From contig NW_024720773.1 in assembly GCF_018991925.1 (NCBI RefSeq), positions 1,926,947-1,990,946 of the forward strand: a DNA stretch of 64,000 nt, read 5' to 3'. Positions 12,649 to 24,030 of this stretch are shown in pieces. Source of the stretch: Homarus americanus (taxonomy: Eukaryota > Arthropoda > Malacostraca > Decapoda > Nephropidae). The notes under the pieces are model-generated. The model did no database searches and was not told the DNA's origin. It worked only from the letters and a program-made list of their open reading frames with translations. The stretch's first letter is position 1. Each line of letters begins with the position of its first letter. The position numbers and the translations under genes were made by a program.

Positions 12649-13278
12649 CAGTGAAACCCCGCTTTACGCGGTTTCACTTTACGCGTTTCTACGTTTACGT
12701 GGTACCCTGCCGAACACGGAATGCTCACTTTACGCGGTGCGTGTACTCTTTTACGCGGAGAGCGGCGCGGGCAGGGTGCGCACAAGGTCGCCCAGTCATC
12801 AAAACATTACCGAGTTCTTCACCCGCCACCCACTACAGCCGGCCCAAGTCAGTGATAGTGATAATGATAGTGAGGATGTGGACTTATATGGACTTTGAGG
12901 GGTTTGACAAAGAGGCCCTGCAAGCCTCTGTGGTGGATAGTGATACAATTGATACAGGTGAGGGCCAATAATCTGCCCTCTGCTTCGGAACCAACCCCCC
13001 ATCCTCATGTGCCCAGCCATCTTTTCTACTAACGTAAGTGTTAAAAAACATAATATTATTATTGATATTTCTCTTGATTATTAATTGTGTGCATACCATC
13101 ATAAAATTAAGAAGTTATTTTTACTACAACGTAGGTATTGTCTGAAAAAGTGGAGTTTGTGGGTCGGCCCGGTCTCTATTTCAATTAATCCCATATGTTA
13201 TGTTGTTCACTTTACGTGTTTCTCGCTTTACGCGGGCCGCCGTGGGTTCAATTGACTGAATAAAGTGAGGGTTCACTG
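12649..13278 (+). mobile_element. MITE C, copy 1 (630 bp)
   Basis: Bounded by CAGTGAAACCCCGC and GTGAGGGTTCACTG with TA on both sides; TTTACGCG motifs fill both subterminal regions. It sits inside family B copy 2. It keeps a short reading frame ending ITEFFTRHP...SDSDNDSEDVDLYGL (about 12776-12898) that recurs in copy 2 at 38338-39030. This looks like the tail of a lost Tigger/pogo transposase. Confidence 0.9.
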
Positions 13279-13784
13279 TATTTTTACTACAGCTACAACA
13301 AATTTTATTTTCTTCAGTTTCAGATGCAGAACCATCGTCCCGGGTGTGAACACTGATGACAACAATGGCGTCCCATCTTCTCTTGTGATTCCATATTATT
13401 ATTGATTTATATTGTATAAGGTGCATTAATAAAAATTATTTAAAGACTATGGTTTTTATTTTTCATTAATTTTCCTTTTGGGGGGGAAAAGAGGGTAAAA
13501 TACCACACAACATATATGGAAAGGTTCAGACTTTGGATCGCATCTCATTATTATTGCTTTATTTTAATGGTAATTAATGATTCATTATACGATGATTCAC
13601 CTTACACTGCAATATTGGAGGACACATTACCGTCGTTATTTGAGACTTTACTGTACTTTATGCATGTTTGTGTTTGCCATTTCGATTATCGTCTCATTTT
13701 TGTTTTTTAATATTATTTTTAGTCTTTATCATTCGTCTGTTTCTGTCTGTTTGGCATTGCTTTTTTAATTTCATTAGATTTGTG

Positions 13785-15541
13785 ATGGCTGCCAGCGTTG
13801 CTAAGAAGCGGAAGTACAATGATGAATACATTAACGGATTTACATCATTCCTCGCTGATGGCATTGAGAAACCTCAGTGTGTGTTGTTTCAAAATGCTGG
13901 GGAATGATTCCATGAGGCCTAGTAAGCTGAAGCATCATCTGACGACAATCCACCCCCAGTATGAGGAGAGAAACCCTGATTTCTTCAAGTGCCATGAACT
14001 GAGTTTGGGAAAACAGACTGGATGAGAGTGGTGCCTTCCAACAACAGAACTTAAGTGTGGTTGAGGCATCATATGAGGTTTCCATTGAAATAGCAAAGAA
14101 GAAGGCCCATGTGCTTTAAAGATGGTCAAGTGGGTACTTGGACAGGCAAGTGAACGTAAGATTCAGCAGATTTCCTTGTCAGACGACACTGTGAAACAGA
14201 ATTAGTGAAATGTTAGATGATATCATGGAACAAGTGTTACAGGAGATTAAATCATCTCCAACTGGTATGTTTGCAATACAGTTGAATGAGTCAATGGATG
14301 TGAGTTCTTGTGCACAGCTACTCGTGTTTGTTAGGTATGTATTCTTGCGTGACATCAAGGATGAATATCTGTTCTGTACATAGCTTGAAACTACCACAAC
14401 AGCTTTAGATGTGATGGAAAAGTTGACTTCTTTCTTCACAACTAAAGGAATCGCCTGGGAAAATTTTTGTGGAGTCTGTACTGATGGGGCTCCGATAATG
14501 CTGGGATCGAAATCAGGTTTACAGAAACACGTCAAGAAAGTAGCTTCGAGTGCCAAAGGGGTTCATTGTATGATCCATCGTTTTGCACTGGCGTCAAAAA
14601 CCCTCCCTGATGCCCTTTGCAAGATCCTGGAGGCAGTGGTAAAATGAGTCAACTATGTGAAAGCAGGAGATTTGAACTCTCCTTTTCTAGAATGTCTGTA
14701 GAGGCATGGATTCAGAGCATGAAACTCTCCTCTTTTACTCCAAAGTGCGATGGCTTTCCAAGGGTAATGTTGTGAATTGAGTGTTTGAACTTCGGGGAGA
14801 ACTTAAGTTGTTCCTGGAAATGAAAGGGAAGGATGATCTACTAAGTCACTTCAACGAGGTGTTGTGGGAGCCACGTCTTGTGTACCTGACAGACATATTT
14901 GAGCAGCTAAACAGGCTGAATCTCAAGCTACAAGGCAAGGAAAGAAATGTTTCACCACATGGATTGTATTCGTCCATTTCTTGACAAACTCCAGAACTGG
15001 CAAAGGAAAGTCAGTGCAGGAAATGTTGCCATGTTTGAGAATATCTCAACTGTTCTTGACGAGATTGAAGAGGATCATCTACTCGACCCATTACTCAAAA
15101 ATGAAATAATTCAGCACTTGAAATCCTTGGAAAGTGAACTCAAAAGGTACTTCCCAGAATTCGAGGAGGAAGAAGGGAAATTGGTGAGGAATCCTTTCTC
15201 TGCCACTCTTGATATTGCTGCCGTTCCCGACAATGGTCAGGACGAATTCCTTGATCTCGGGAACGAATCTGCTGCCAGAGACCTTTATGAAGAAATATCT
15301 CTGACTGTATTCTGGTGCTGAATGTATCAAGTCATATCCAAACGTTAGTGAGATTGCACTTCGAGTCCTCTTGCTATTTTCTACTATTTATGTGAAATCT
15401 GGTTTCTCCACTCTTCTTCAAATAAAGAATAAAAGCTGAAACCGGTTACATGTAAACCCTGACATGAGATATGCTTTATCAGGGACTCGACCTCGAATGA
15501 GTCGACTGACTGAAAGGAAACAATGTCATCCATCCTATTGA
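13785..15541 (+). pseudogene. hAT transposase (ZBED5/SCAND3-like), broken
   Basis: Begins MAASVAKKRKYNDEYI and has remains of a BED zinc finger (PQCVLF, then NDSMRPSKLKHH with HxxxxH), where the second cysteine is lost. The catalytic region shows LNESMDVSSCAQLL, where the first catalytic Asp of the usual LDEST is replaced by Asn. CTDGAPIMLG follows, then MIHRFALASK, and near 15360-15480 the C-terminal dimerisation region (VKSGFSTLLQIKN, MRYALSGTRPRMSRL). At least three stops (near 14025, 14380, 14645) and several frameshifts break it. Length with repairs would be near the usual 580-620 residues. Confidence 0.88.
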
Positions 15542-15714
15542 ACTGTAATGAAATATGCATTCTGTTTGATGATTGTAAACATTAAAATAAAGGAAGGGAA
15601 CCAAAACAGTTTATTTTCAAAATTATTTGTGTGGGACTTGGGAGAGAACTGAAGGGGAGCCATGTTGAGTGTTCCTCATGGGAGGAATGGAGTGAAAAAG
15701 GTTGAGAAACACTG

Positions 15715-16368
15715 GACTGGGGGGGGGGGGCTTTACTGTAAAGTATTACTAACAAAGAACAACTTCGAATTAAAAAATAAATAAAAATAATAATTACAAA
15801 TATGAGAATAACTTGTATTGTAACATAACTTGTGTACACCATCCCTACCTAATTACTGTACAGTACAATTCTGTATACAGGGTACCTAACTTATCATAAC
15901 CTCCATCCATGGTAACACTAGATTTGTTTTGACTGTGGCCAGCTGTGATGAGTGGATGGCTTCAACCCAGCCTAAAAATCACCCAGTCCAGGGATATCAC
16001 TGGCTAGTGTGGCTCTAGGGTACAGTGCTGTACTGTTCTTAGTCAACATTTTAATGTTACTGTACAGTACTGGCCACATTAAAAGAGTAAGCATAGCTAC
16101 TGTACTGGTTATAAAAAATAATGCACTGTTTTAGCATATTTTCACTTGTACCAGTGAAAAAAATTTTATAATAATTACCGGTACCTAAATTGTTGTACAG
16201 TAACTTTTGGGGTTTGGTTTGTAAATCAAAGTGGGATTTATTTATTTTTTATTTATTTTTTGGTAAATGAGGATCTATAGACCATTTTAGATGAATAGTT
16301 AATAATTTAAGAATGTAAACACAATGATAATTAAAAAAAATATTTTTATAATGTTATGCCTTTTACAG
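15715..16368. other. Non-coding, probable intron sequence
   Basis: A G-run directly follows the hAT end. The rest is AT-rich with scattered TACTGTACAGTA palindromes. It leads into a pyrimidine-rich splice acceptor ending TTTTACAG at 16368. Confidence 0.5.
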
Positions 16369-16499
16369 GTTAGCTGAACAAGCCATACTGAGGGAAGCCA
16401 AGAGAGGTGCTCAAAGGGCTGAAATCTCAGGTCCTTCTGGATGGCTCAGATGCAGACTTCCTTCCACCAACAAGACTTTCCTTCATAATACTCTCCATG
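16369..16499 (+). CDS. POLR1D-like: Host exon, POLR1D isoform-2-like protein (conserved core)
   Basis: After the acceptor TTTTACAG the frame reads LAEQAILREAKRG, then RAEISGPSGWLRC, then LPSTNKTFLHNT. This is the hallmark of the alternative POLR1D product (isoform 2): EAKRG, RAE, GP-GW--C and STNK-FL-NT are shared. Isoform 2 shares only the first few residues with the Pol I/III subunit RPAC2 and is a separate small basic protein of poorly known role. The exon starts in phase 2 and I place its end at the GT at 16500 (ATG|GTGTGT), a moderate donor. The first exon was not found. The reading frame stays open to 16660, so the donor is uncertain. High confidence in the family, lower in the 3' boundary. 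Confidence 0.75.
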
Positions 16500-17347
16500 G
16501 TGTGTTGACAACTGTGGCTCTTACTTTACTTAATTCCCTATTAAAAATGTCTTCTTACTGTACTGTACAGTTGGCAGTGTTAGGACCCAAGACTAAATGT
16601 GGCCCTCATCTGTGTGTTGGTACGACAACATGTTGGATTACTGGAGGCGTGAACATCCAGTAAGTTGTGAGGGTGAAGTGATACTGAACACAATAGTACA
16701 ATGCTGGAATAACAACACTGATGAAAATATTGTGGTAAATGGGGACGTTGTACATGTCCAGGGTGAACATGTAGTGTGGCTGCCAAATACTGTGTATATT
16801 AATGCAGTGCAGTACTAGTGTTTGTAACTCTATGACACAGCTCACAGGTAGTCTTGGCTGGACTTATGATTGGTAGAATTAGGAATCAAATTAATAGTTA
16901 ATTCCTCTCCATAACAGTCATCTCTGTGTAATAGTTGCCATCAAAAGCAAGAGGTGTACCATAAGTCTTGGAGTAGGTGTACTGTACCATGACCAGCAGC
17001 TGTCAGCTTCTATACCTTACTAATATTGGCTCGACCCACCAGTGTTGCCTGGTTAACAATACTGTACTCGCTTTATCTTCCTGTATCATGGAGCTAATCT
17101 GATGGAGAGACTGTACGGTACACAGTCCCGTTTTGGTGTAAATGGCAAATTTTACAAAATAATGCCTTATTATAAGGATGTTTGAACTTTATTTACCACC
17201 CAATTGATGGTTTCAACTAGTGGGACTGTCTGATGTAGTTTGTAGCATTGTACAATTTTTAAGGTGTTGATTACTGGAGACCATGGACCAAGACGTGAAT
17301 CTCACCTGCATTGAGCAACAGAACCCTTGTCTGAGCTCAGACAGGCC
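16500..17347. other. Intronic or intergenic, no gene recognised
   Basis: The frame of the preceding exon stays open to a TAA at 16661. A second strong donor-like sequence (CCA|GTAAGT) lies at 16660, and ACTGTACTGTACAG before 16571 could act as an acceptor, so a small alternative exon at 16571-16659 is possible. Nothing else is recognised. Confidence 0.35.
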
Positions 17348-17647
17348 TGTAATGTACATAAGAACATAAAGAATGGAGGAAACTGCAGTGGGCCTATTGG
17401 CCCATACTAGGCAGTCCTGTTTACACTCATATGTTCATCCAACCTATGTTTGAAGCTATCCAGCGTGTTCGAGTTAATGATGATGTTTGGTAACTTGTTC
17501 CACTCATCCACTACTCTATTTCCAAACCAATGTTTACCTATCTCTCACCTAAATCTAAATTTGTCAGATTTAAAACCATTGCTTCGAGTTCGTTCCTGGT
17601 TGGATAGTTTGAGTACCTTTGTTTAGCCCTGACTTCCATTTATACAC

Positions 17648-18326
17648 CTAGATCATATTGCCCCTCACTCTACGTCTCTCGAGGGCATGCAAATTAAGAT
17701 ACTTTAACCTGTCTCTGTACTCAAGGTTCCTTATGCCCAGGATTAGTCTTGTCATTCTTCTCTGAATTCTTTCTTGGGATTCTATATCCATTCTGTAGTA
17801 CGGTGACCAGAATTGAACTGCGTAATCCAAGTGAGTTCTCACAAGCTCAAGATATAGTTTAAGGATGACCTCACTAGTCTTGTAACTAAACTCCTTTGTA
17901 TGAACCCAAGTACTTTGTTAGCCTTGTTTTGAGCAAATATGCATTATTGACTTGGTTTAAGATTCCTATTTATCATTGTTTCTATATCTTTCTCACAGTT
18001 GGATTTCTCTATAACAATGTTGTTCATCTGATATCTGGTTTCTCTGTTTACATCTCCTAGGCTAAATACTTTACATTTACTTACATTAAATTCCATCTTC
18101 CATTTTTCAGACCAAACGAAAAATGTGTTTAGATCTTCCTGTAGATTTGCCGAGTCCTCGTCAGATTTAATGACACGCCCTATTTTAGTGTCATCAGCAA
18201 ATTTACTTATGTTGCTGTCTGTGCCTATATCTGTCATTTATATATATATAATAATTAGTAATGGTCCAAGTACTGAGCCTTGGGGTACTCCACTAGTGAC
18301 ATTACCCCAATCGGATTTGATGCCTT
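17648..18326 (-). pseudogene. CR1-like LINE reverse transcriptase, C-terminal half
   Basis: Reads SGVPQGSVLGP and IYINDI, then KFADDTKIGRV (catalytic ADD), then the thumb (FNVSKCKVFSLG) and the C-terminal block THLDYAVQFWSPY...ERIQRRMTRLI. One frame break lies between 17842 and 17944. The last block is the usual end of CR1/Rex-type ORF2 proteins. Confidence 0.85.
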
Positions 18327-20077
18327 TTTTTTTTTTACGGGGATTATCCCAACCGGGCACAGGTCAAACGACCCACAACGGGGCCTGGGGGGGGCGAAAA
18401 AATAAGAACAAAGAAATTGAAAATAGAAAAGGAAAAGGTTATAGTGTATTAATCTACACCACAAAGATGCTGGAAAACCAGCTTTTTAAAGTGAGACAGA
18501 GTGTATAAGTATGAAAACATAGAAGAAGGCAGAGCATTCCACAGTTTGGCTGTGTGAGGAAAGAAGGAGGTACTATAATGGGTTATTCTCGTGTGACCGA
18601 CATCCACAGAGAAACGTTGGGCACAGCAAGCAAGACGTGTGTTACGAGCCCTCGGCCTTGCTGGCGGTACACAGGATGCCAAATCCACTGAACATTGCCC
18701 GTTTAAGTACCTGTAAAAGAGAGAGAGTGAAGCAACATTGCGGCGAAGAGAAAGGGAAGAGAGATTGTCGACTAAAGGAGGAGAGTTAATAAGATGAAAT
18801 GCCTTTGATTCCACCCTATCTAACAGTTGGACAGAAGAAGAGCCACCCCAGATATGAGAGCAGTACTCCAAGTTAGGACGAATGAATCCTTTATATACTT
18901 GAAGCAACTGCTCAGGAGTGAAGTGGCTACGGCATCTGTACAGCATTCCCAACTTTCGGGAGGCAGCTTTATCTATATTAAGGATGTGTGATTTCCAGGA
19001 CATATTGGAAGAAATGGTGAGGCCTAGCATATTTATATAAGAATTTGGCAGAATGATAGCATCCTGAAATGTAATTGGTGGGATATCAATTAATTTAGAA
19101 AGTGTAATTAGTAAATACTCAGTTTTATTACTATTGAATTTAACCAAGTTTGTACCTCACCATTCAGAGATGCTGCACAGTTCCGCATTGATAAAAGTAA
19201 TGATATCAGCTCTAGAAACAGATCTAGTTTGAGATTTAGGAGGAAGGGTAAAATGTGAAGAAGAGTGAAGAGTAGAATCATCAGCATAAAAATGGATAGA
19301 ATTAGTTGTAGTGTGAAGTAAATCATTAATAAAAAGAAGGAAGAGAGTAGGTGAAAGAACAGAAGCCTGTGGGACACCACTATTGGTAGAGAAAGAGCAA
19401 GAGATCGATCCCTCGACAACATCTGCCATGGATCGGTTCTCAAGGAAGCTAGAGATTAGAAAACAAAGTGGGGAAGAAAAACCAAAAGAGGGAAGTTTAG
19501 AAAGAAAAGACTTGTGCCATAACCTGTCAAATGCTTTGCAGATGTCGAGGGCCATGACAAAAGTTTCCCCATAATCCCTAAGAGAGGATGACCATAGATG
19601 GGTGCAATAGGAGAGCAGATCACCAGTAGATCTCGCCTGGCGAAAGCCATACTGGTGATCCGACAAAAGAGAATGGCGTTCAAGGTGACGGGGAAAATGG
19701 GAGCTCAAGATAGTTAAGAAAATCTTAGAGGGGGGTGAAATTAGGGCAACGGGGCAATAGTTGGAGGGATTAGAAAGGTCACCCTTCTTCGGGATGGGCT
19801 GAACCAAGGCATGCTTCCAGGAAGAAGGAAAAGTTTGAGTTTTGAGGCAGAGGTGAAAGAGACAAGCAAGCACAGGGGCCAGAGCTTCAGCACACTCCCT
19901 CAGAACACGATGGGGTATTCCGTCTGGTCCATGCGCCTTACTCACATCCAACCTGGATAACACACCAACAACCCTGTGAGTGGAGATTATAGGAAAGTGC
20001 ATAGGTTCAGTAGGAGGAGCAGGAGTAGGAGAGATAGAGTGGAAATCGTCTGTTTCCTGTCCTGTAACCACGCCCTA
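18327..20077 (-). mobile_element. LINE (Jockey/CR1 superfamily), 5'-truncated, inserted in another LINE
   Basis: A T-run at 18327-18338 is the poly-A tail of a minus-strand insertion. The 3' end before it reads GTTGGGATAATCCCCGT. The 5' edge lies near 20077, inside the reverse transcriptase gene, as expected for a 5'-truncated LINE copy. I found no clear target duplication. It disrupts the RT of the older LINE. Confidence 0.85.
18449..20071 (-). pseudogene. LINE reverse transcriptase, one premature stop
   Basis: A single frame of about 540 codons interrupted only by a TGA at 19157-19159 (ISEW-stop-GTNLVKF). Motifs in order: SKAHGPDGIPHRVL, IPKKGDLSNPSNY, LDICKAFDRLWHK, SGVPQASVLSPTLF, FYADDSTLH (catalytic YADD), then RSHFTPEQLLQVYKGFIRP and HIWGG...DRVESKAF. 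It lacks the endonuclease, consistent with 5' truncation. The near-intact frame suggests a fairly recent insertion. Confidence 0.9.
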
Positions 20078-20689
20078 ATCCATTTTAGAATATCTCCTCC
20101 AATTCCATGAGCCTCCACTTTACTTATTAATCTTTTGTGGGGGGGACTCTGCTGAAGGCTTTGCTAAAGTCGAGGTATACTACATTATAATCATGTCCGT
20201 CGTTCACCGATTCAAAAACAGTTGAAAAGAATGTTAAGAGATTAGTCAGACATGAACGCCCACTTGTGAAGCCATTGCTGGGAATCAGTGATTAATTTGT
20301 GCTTCTCTGGGTAATTTAAAATTGAGTTTGAAATTATTGCTTCCATCAATTTGTCTATAATAGATGTTAAACTGATTGGACGGTAGTTAGAGAATAGTGA
20401 TCTATCTCCCTTCTTGAAAATCTGTATCACATTCGTTATCCTCCAGGATTCTGGTACTTCACCCGTTTTTAATGACATGATAAACTAGTCTGCCAAGGGC
20501 ATACTAAGCTCTTCCTTACATTCCTTTAATTCTCTGGCAAAATATCTCATCAGGACCTGGTGACTTATTAGGTTTTAGTTTATCTACAGGTGTATTTGTT
20601 TATTAACATCTTTACTAGTCACTAATATCTCGCTTAAAGGATTTACTTCACTGTCTCTGTATATAGTCGGTGCTATGATGTTGAGGGAT

Positions 20690-20960
20690 AGGAAACCATG
20701 TTAAGAGCTAAGCAGGCAACTGGATGTTGAGAGTATTGGTGAGGTAAACTGAGGTGGTTAGGGTATGTGGAGAGAATGGAGAAAACCAACTGGGTCAAGA
20801 GAGGCACGAGCCTAAATGTGGAGGGAGAGAGCCAGCGGAGGCGAGAATGATATGGGGAGATGGTTGTGAGAAATTATCCCAGAGAGAAGACTAGCAATGC
20901 AGGGTGCAGGCGTGGAAAGCTGTCATCAGGTATTTGTGAAGCCTAACTCATGCAAGAGTG
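20690..20960 (+). pseudogene. LINE C-terminal remnant
   Basis: On the + strand the sequence reads RWLGYVERMEKTNWVKRG and SLNVEGE, the pattern (RW-GHVERM---WVKR) found near the C-terminus of several LINE ORF2 families. Downstream it decays, with WKAA-like remnants lost. It directly abuts the CR1-like LINE on the opposite strand. Confidence 0.6.
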
Positions 20961-21164
20961 GAAAATGACCCTAAAACTTAGATGATAATTTATGATGTTT
21001 CCTCTTTGTACCACTACCCATGGGGGTTATGCTGCTCTTGTACATGTGGTTGATGCCTTAATAAGATAACACAGACAAACAGAGCATCCACATGATGTTT
21101 GTATAGGTATTGTTACACTACACTAACAATACCCATAAAAAGAATGCACTAAGAACATGCCTGT

Positions 21165-21366
21165 ACTGTAATGTGCAGAACACTACAGCACTGTACAGTA
21201 TAGCACAGTACTGTACAGTAAAGCACAGTACTGTACAGTATAGTACAGGACAGCACAATACAGTATAGTACAGTATAACATAGTACAGTGCAGTATAGCA
21301 CATTACAGTACAGTATAGCACAGTATGGCACAATACATTACAGTACAGCACAATACAGTACAGCAT
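21165..21366. repeat. ACAGT/ACTGT pentamer array
   Basis: About 200 bp of degenerate ACAGT units with ACAGC and ACAAT variants and several TACTGTACAGTA palindromes. Open frames across it are by-products. Confidence 0.85.
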
Positions 21367-22031
21367 GGTTTCGCGGTTCTCGGTTATTAACGGATGATAC
21401 CCTGGATGTACCCAAGAATGTCTGCGGGTAATTTTAAAATTGCCGGCATTTTCGTGGCTGGGACAGGGAGCCATTTCACCACACATACACCCTCCCGTTT
21501 CTGGCCGGGGGTTCGTTCTTAATCACCGCATGTTTCAAGGCAAAATTAAACATTTTACCATAAAATACATAAAATGAATGGGTTTGGGAAAAAACCATAT
21601 AACTGTCATAATATTCTTTTACCTTATCATTAATAAAGAAAAAACAAAAGTAAATACATCTTAAATAACACTTTCATTGGCGACTTCTGTGACCAAAGGT
21701 GGAGTAGGGGAGGAGGTTATAGAGGCGAAGGTTCAGGCCAGTTGGGAGGAGGGTGAGGTATTGACCAGCGTGGGGTCATTACCCAGTGTGTCGATATCAG
21801 TCATACAGAGAGTAAAAGTTTTAGCTTATAAAATGTCACTGAATTGACTTGGGAGAATATAACATTGCTGGAATCCTTGTAAGACAAAATTTTTAGTAAT
21901 TATTGCATTTTGGTATACAGTACTGCAGGTTTGCCCTTAGGACAATTATTTCTTTTACTTTTTTTCACAATTATGTATTTAGGATGGTGTGTGCATGTAA
22001 ATGGCTAAAAATAAATTAAGAAAGTTATGTA
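21367..22031. repeat. Non-coding, part of a dispersed repeat (G)
   Basis: The part near 21850-22015 (CATTGCTGGAATCC, GGACAATTATTTCTTTTAC) matches, in either orientation, sequence near 25720-25960, 29210-29400 and 46000-46070. It directly precedes family B copy 3. No gene recognised. Confidence 0.55.
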
Positions 22032-22911
22032 CAGTAAAGCCTTGAATAATGACGTTAATGTGTCCTCCAATATTGCAGTGTAAGGTGAATCGTCTTATTG
22101 CGAATCTTTAATTACCATTAAAATAAAGCAATAATTATGAGATGTGTTCCCAAGTGTGACCTTTTCATATCTTTTGTGTGGCTTTTTACCCTCTTTCCCC
22201 CCCAAAACAAAACAATTAATGAAAAGTGGAAACTATATTCTTTAAATAATGTTTCTGAATGCACTTTATACAATATGAATGAATAATAATATGGTCACAC
22301 AAGAGGAGATGGGACGCCATTGTTTTTGTTTGTGTTTATACCCAGGAGTCCGGGACAATAGTTCTACACGAGAAAATTAAGAAAATAAGACCCTGGTTGT
22401 AGCTGTAGTGAAATTAATGTAAAAAAAGGAATATATTTTTAAGTAATGTTATTTAATGTTAATAAATGGAACAGTAGAAGTAACTAACCACTAATGGCAA
22501 AAAAGAAAAAAGAGATGGATTGGGAACACCAACATATATGTACGTGTACATTTAAGGATACCACGTCATTTGTCTTTTTAAGAATATGTACAAAAGATTC
22601 ATTATTGTTTATTACTGAATATGTATTTGATTGAATTAATCTTTATATACGTGAAATGAACAATACAATTCATTAATAATACTACATAGAATATTAAAAC
22701 ACACAAGAGGATAAGAGACGGTATTATTGTCAGTGTTTACACCCATAATGTCAGTTATCCACCTGAAACTGAAGAAAATAAGACTCTGGTTGTTATTGTA
22801 GTTAAATTAATGTAAAAAATATGTATGTTTTAATTAATGTTATTTAATGTACAGTAGAAGTAACAACTGATATTAAAGAAAAAATGACTGATAGTGGAAT
22901 GCCAATGTATA

Positions 22912-24030
22912 CAGTCTGACCGGTCTCCCTTGTTCTTATAAATATTGATAATGGAGGCGTCTTTAACCCTTAGGCCCCAGGTGACGTTCCAGAACATCCG
23001 CTTATTTCCACCATGTATTTATTTATTTATTTTTTGGGGGTAAAGTTGATTTTTTCTTGATTTGTCCCGGGGAGGGGAGGGTGGGAGGGTACTGCCAACA
23101 GCACCCTAATCCGGGGCTTAAGGGTTAAGAGCTTGGGGGATTTCCTCCTTTTCCCATATATTCTCCAGGAGAGAGTGGAGGCGACTGGTAAGCAGAGGTC
23201 CTCCTGCTTTATACACCTCGGCTGGGACTCCATCAAGCCCTGAGGCTTTGTTACTTTTCATCTGTTTGATAGCAGTAGCTACCTCACCCAGGGATGGAGG
23301 ATTGTTGAGGTGGGTCAGCTCTGGATGCTGAGGGACCTTCTGGGAAGTCAGGACAACCACATTGGTGTTTCGGTTGAGGAGCAAGTGGTAGTGCTCTTTT
23401 CACTGCTGATGGATGTGTCTTTAATCAGGGAGTTAACATCAGATGAGCAGAGGGGGGCTGTGCCATGAGTGATTGGCCCGTAAAATGTTTTAGTGGAATT
23501 GAAAAATTTTTGCATCTTATGTTCATCTTCAAGTTTTTGTGTTTCACATGCTTTATTTTTAAACCAGTCGTCCTTTAGTTTGCGAGGTTAATGCTGGGCC
23601 GCCTCTTTCTTCTTGTGGAAGGTATCAGCTTTGGTCTGAGACTGAGGGTTGTTTTGCCAATCAATTAAAGCAGCACATTTACCATTGACGAGTACATTGA
23701 TTGCCGGGTCATTTTCATGAAATTAGTCCTGGTGTATTCTTTCGATCTGGCCAAGGGTCTCTCTGCAGGTTTTTGTCATTACAGTGTCGATAATACTTCA
23801 TTCGGCACTGGGATTTAGAGTTGTTTGTTGTCGGGTTGTTTATTGTCCTATGTTCGAGTTGCTCTCTGAAAGCATGTGCTACCACTGGATCCTCCAGGCA
23901 CTTAGTGTTAAAACCTCTTCTGGACAATACACTACACTAATAATGGTTGCCCCTCGTGTAACGAGGATGGCCACCTAGATATGAATTTGTTTAAGGTGTG
24001 GAAGCTGTCACCAACACAACACACTCAAGG
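22912..24030 (-). mobile_element. LINE fragment inside family B copy 3
   Basis: Foreign sequence between two family B repeat units; the host unit resumes with AAGAATATGTACAAAAG after 24040. The right edge (GAGGATGGCCACC and GAAGCTGTCACCAACAC) matches a repeat near 47390-47460. It covers only the segment between endonuclease and reverse transcriptase. Confidence 0.75.
23118..23960 (-). pseudogene. LINE ORF2 fragment, linker and start of RT
   Basis: Reads RRGFNTKCLEDPVVAHAFREQL, then, with stops between, a KNK-CETQKLEDEHKMQKFF-type stretch and YGPITHGTAPL, then LLNRNTN and finally LGEVATAIKQMKSNKASGL with DGVPAEVYKAGG. This order is standard for the linker and the first RT block of LINE ORF2. 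The catalytic region is absent. Confidence 0.8.

Larger units (their letters stand above)
9890..13653 (+). mobile_element. Tigger/pogo-like element family B, copy 2, with transposase gene
   Basis: Ends are CAGTAAAGCCTCTG on the left and TGAGACTTTACTG on the right, both flanked by TA. It is inserted in the 5' part of the hAT element and itself contains MITE C at 12649-13278. Without the MITE it is about 3.13 kb. It is the only copy of this family in the window that keeps the catalytic part of the transposase, and it also has the family's repeated 3' units (near 12290-12640 and 13280-13650). Confidence 0.9.
9420..15714 (+). mobile_element. hAT transposon with two nested elements
   Basis: The left end CAGTGTTTCTCAAAC and right end GTTGAGAAACACTG form short inverted ends of the hAT type. 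I do not see a matching 8-bp target duplication (CTAGGCCG left, GACTGGGG right), so one edge may be worn or misplaced. Removing family B copy 2 (9890-13653) leaves an element of about 2.5 kb with one transposase gene on the + strand. Confidence 0.75.
17348..20680 (-). mobile_element. LINE (CR1-like), split by a second LINE
   Basis: Minus-strand remains of one non-LTR retrotransposon lie on both sides of 18327-20077. The 3' end near 17348 carries the typical short tail AACATAAAGAATGGAGG, with GGCCTATTGGCCCATA behind it. The reverse transcriptase runs from about 20640 (GEVPESWRITNV) through YLDFSKAF, then, past the insertion, SGVPQGSVLGP and FADDTKIG. The two halves join almost exactly between KWIR and SDWG. 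Confidence 0.85.
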
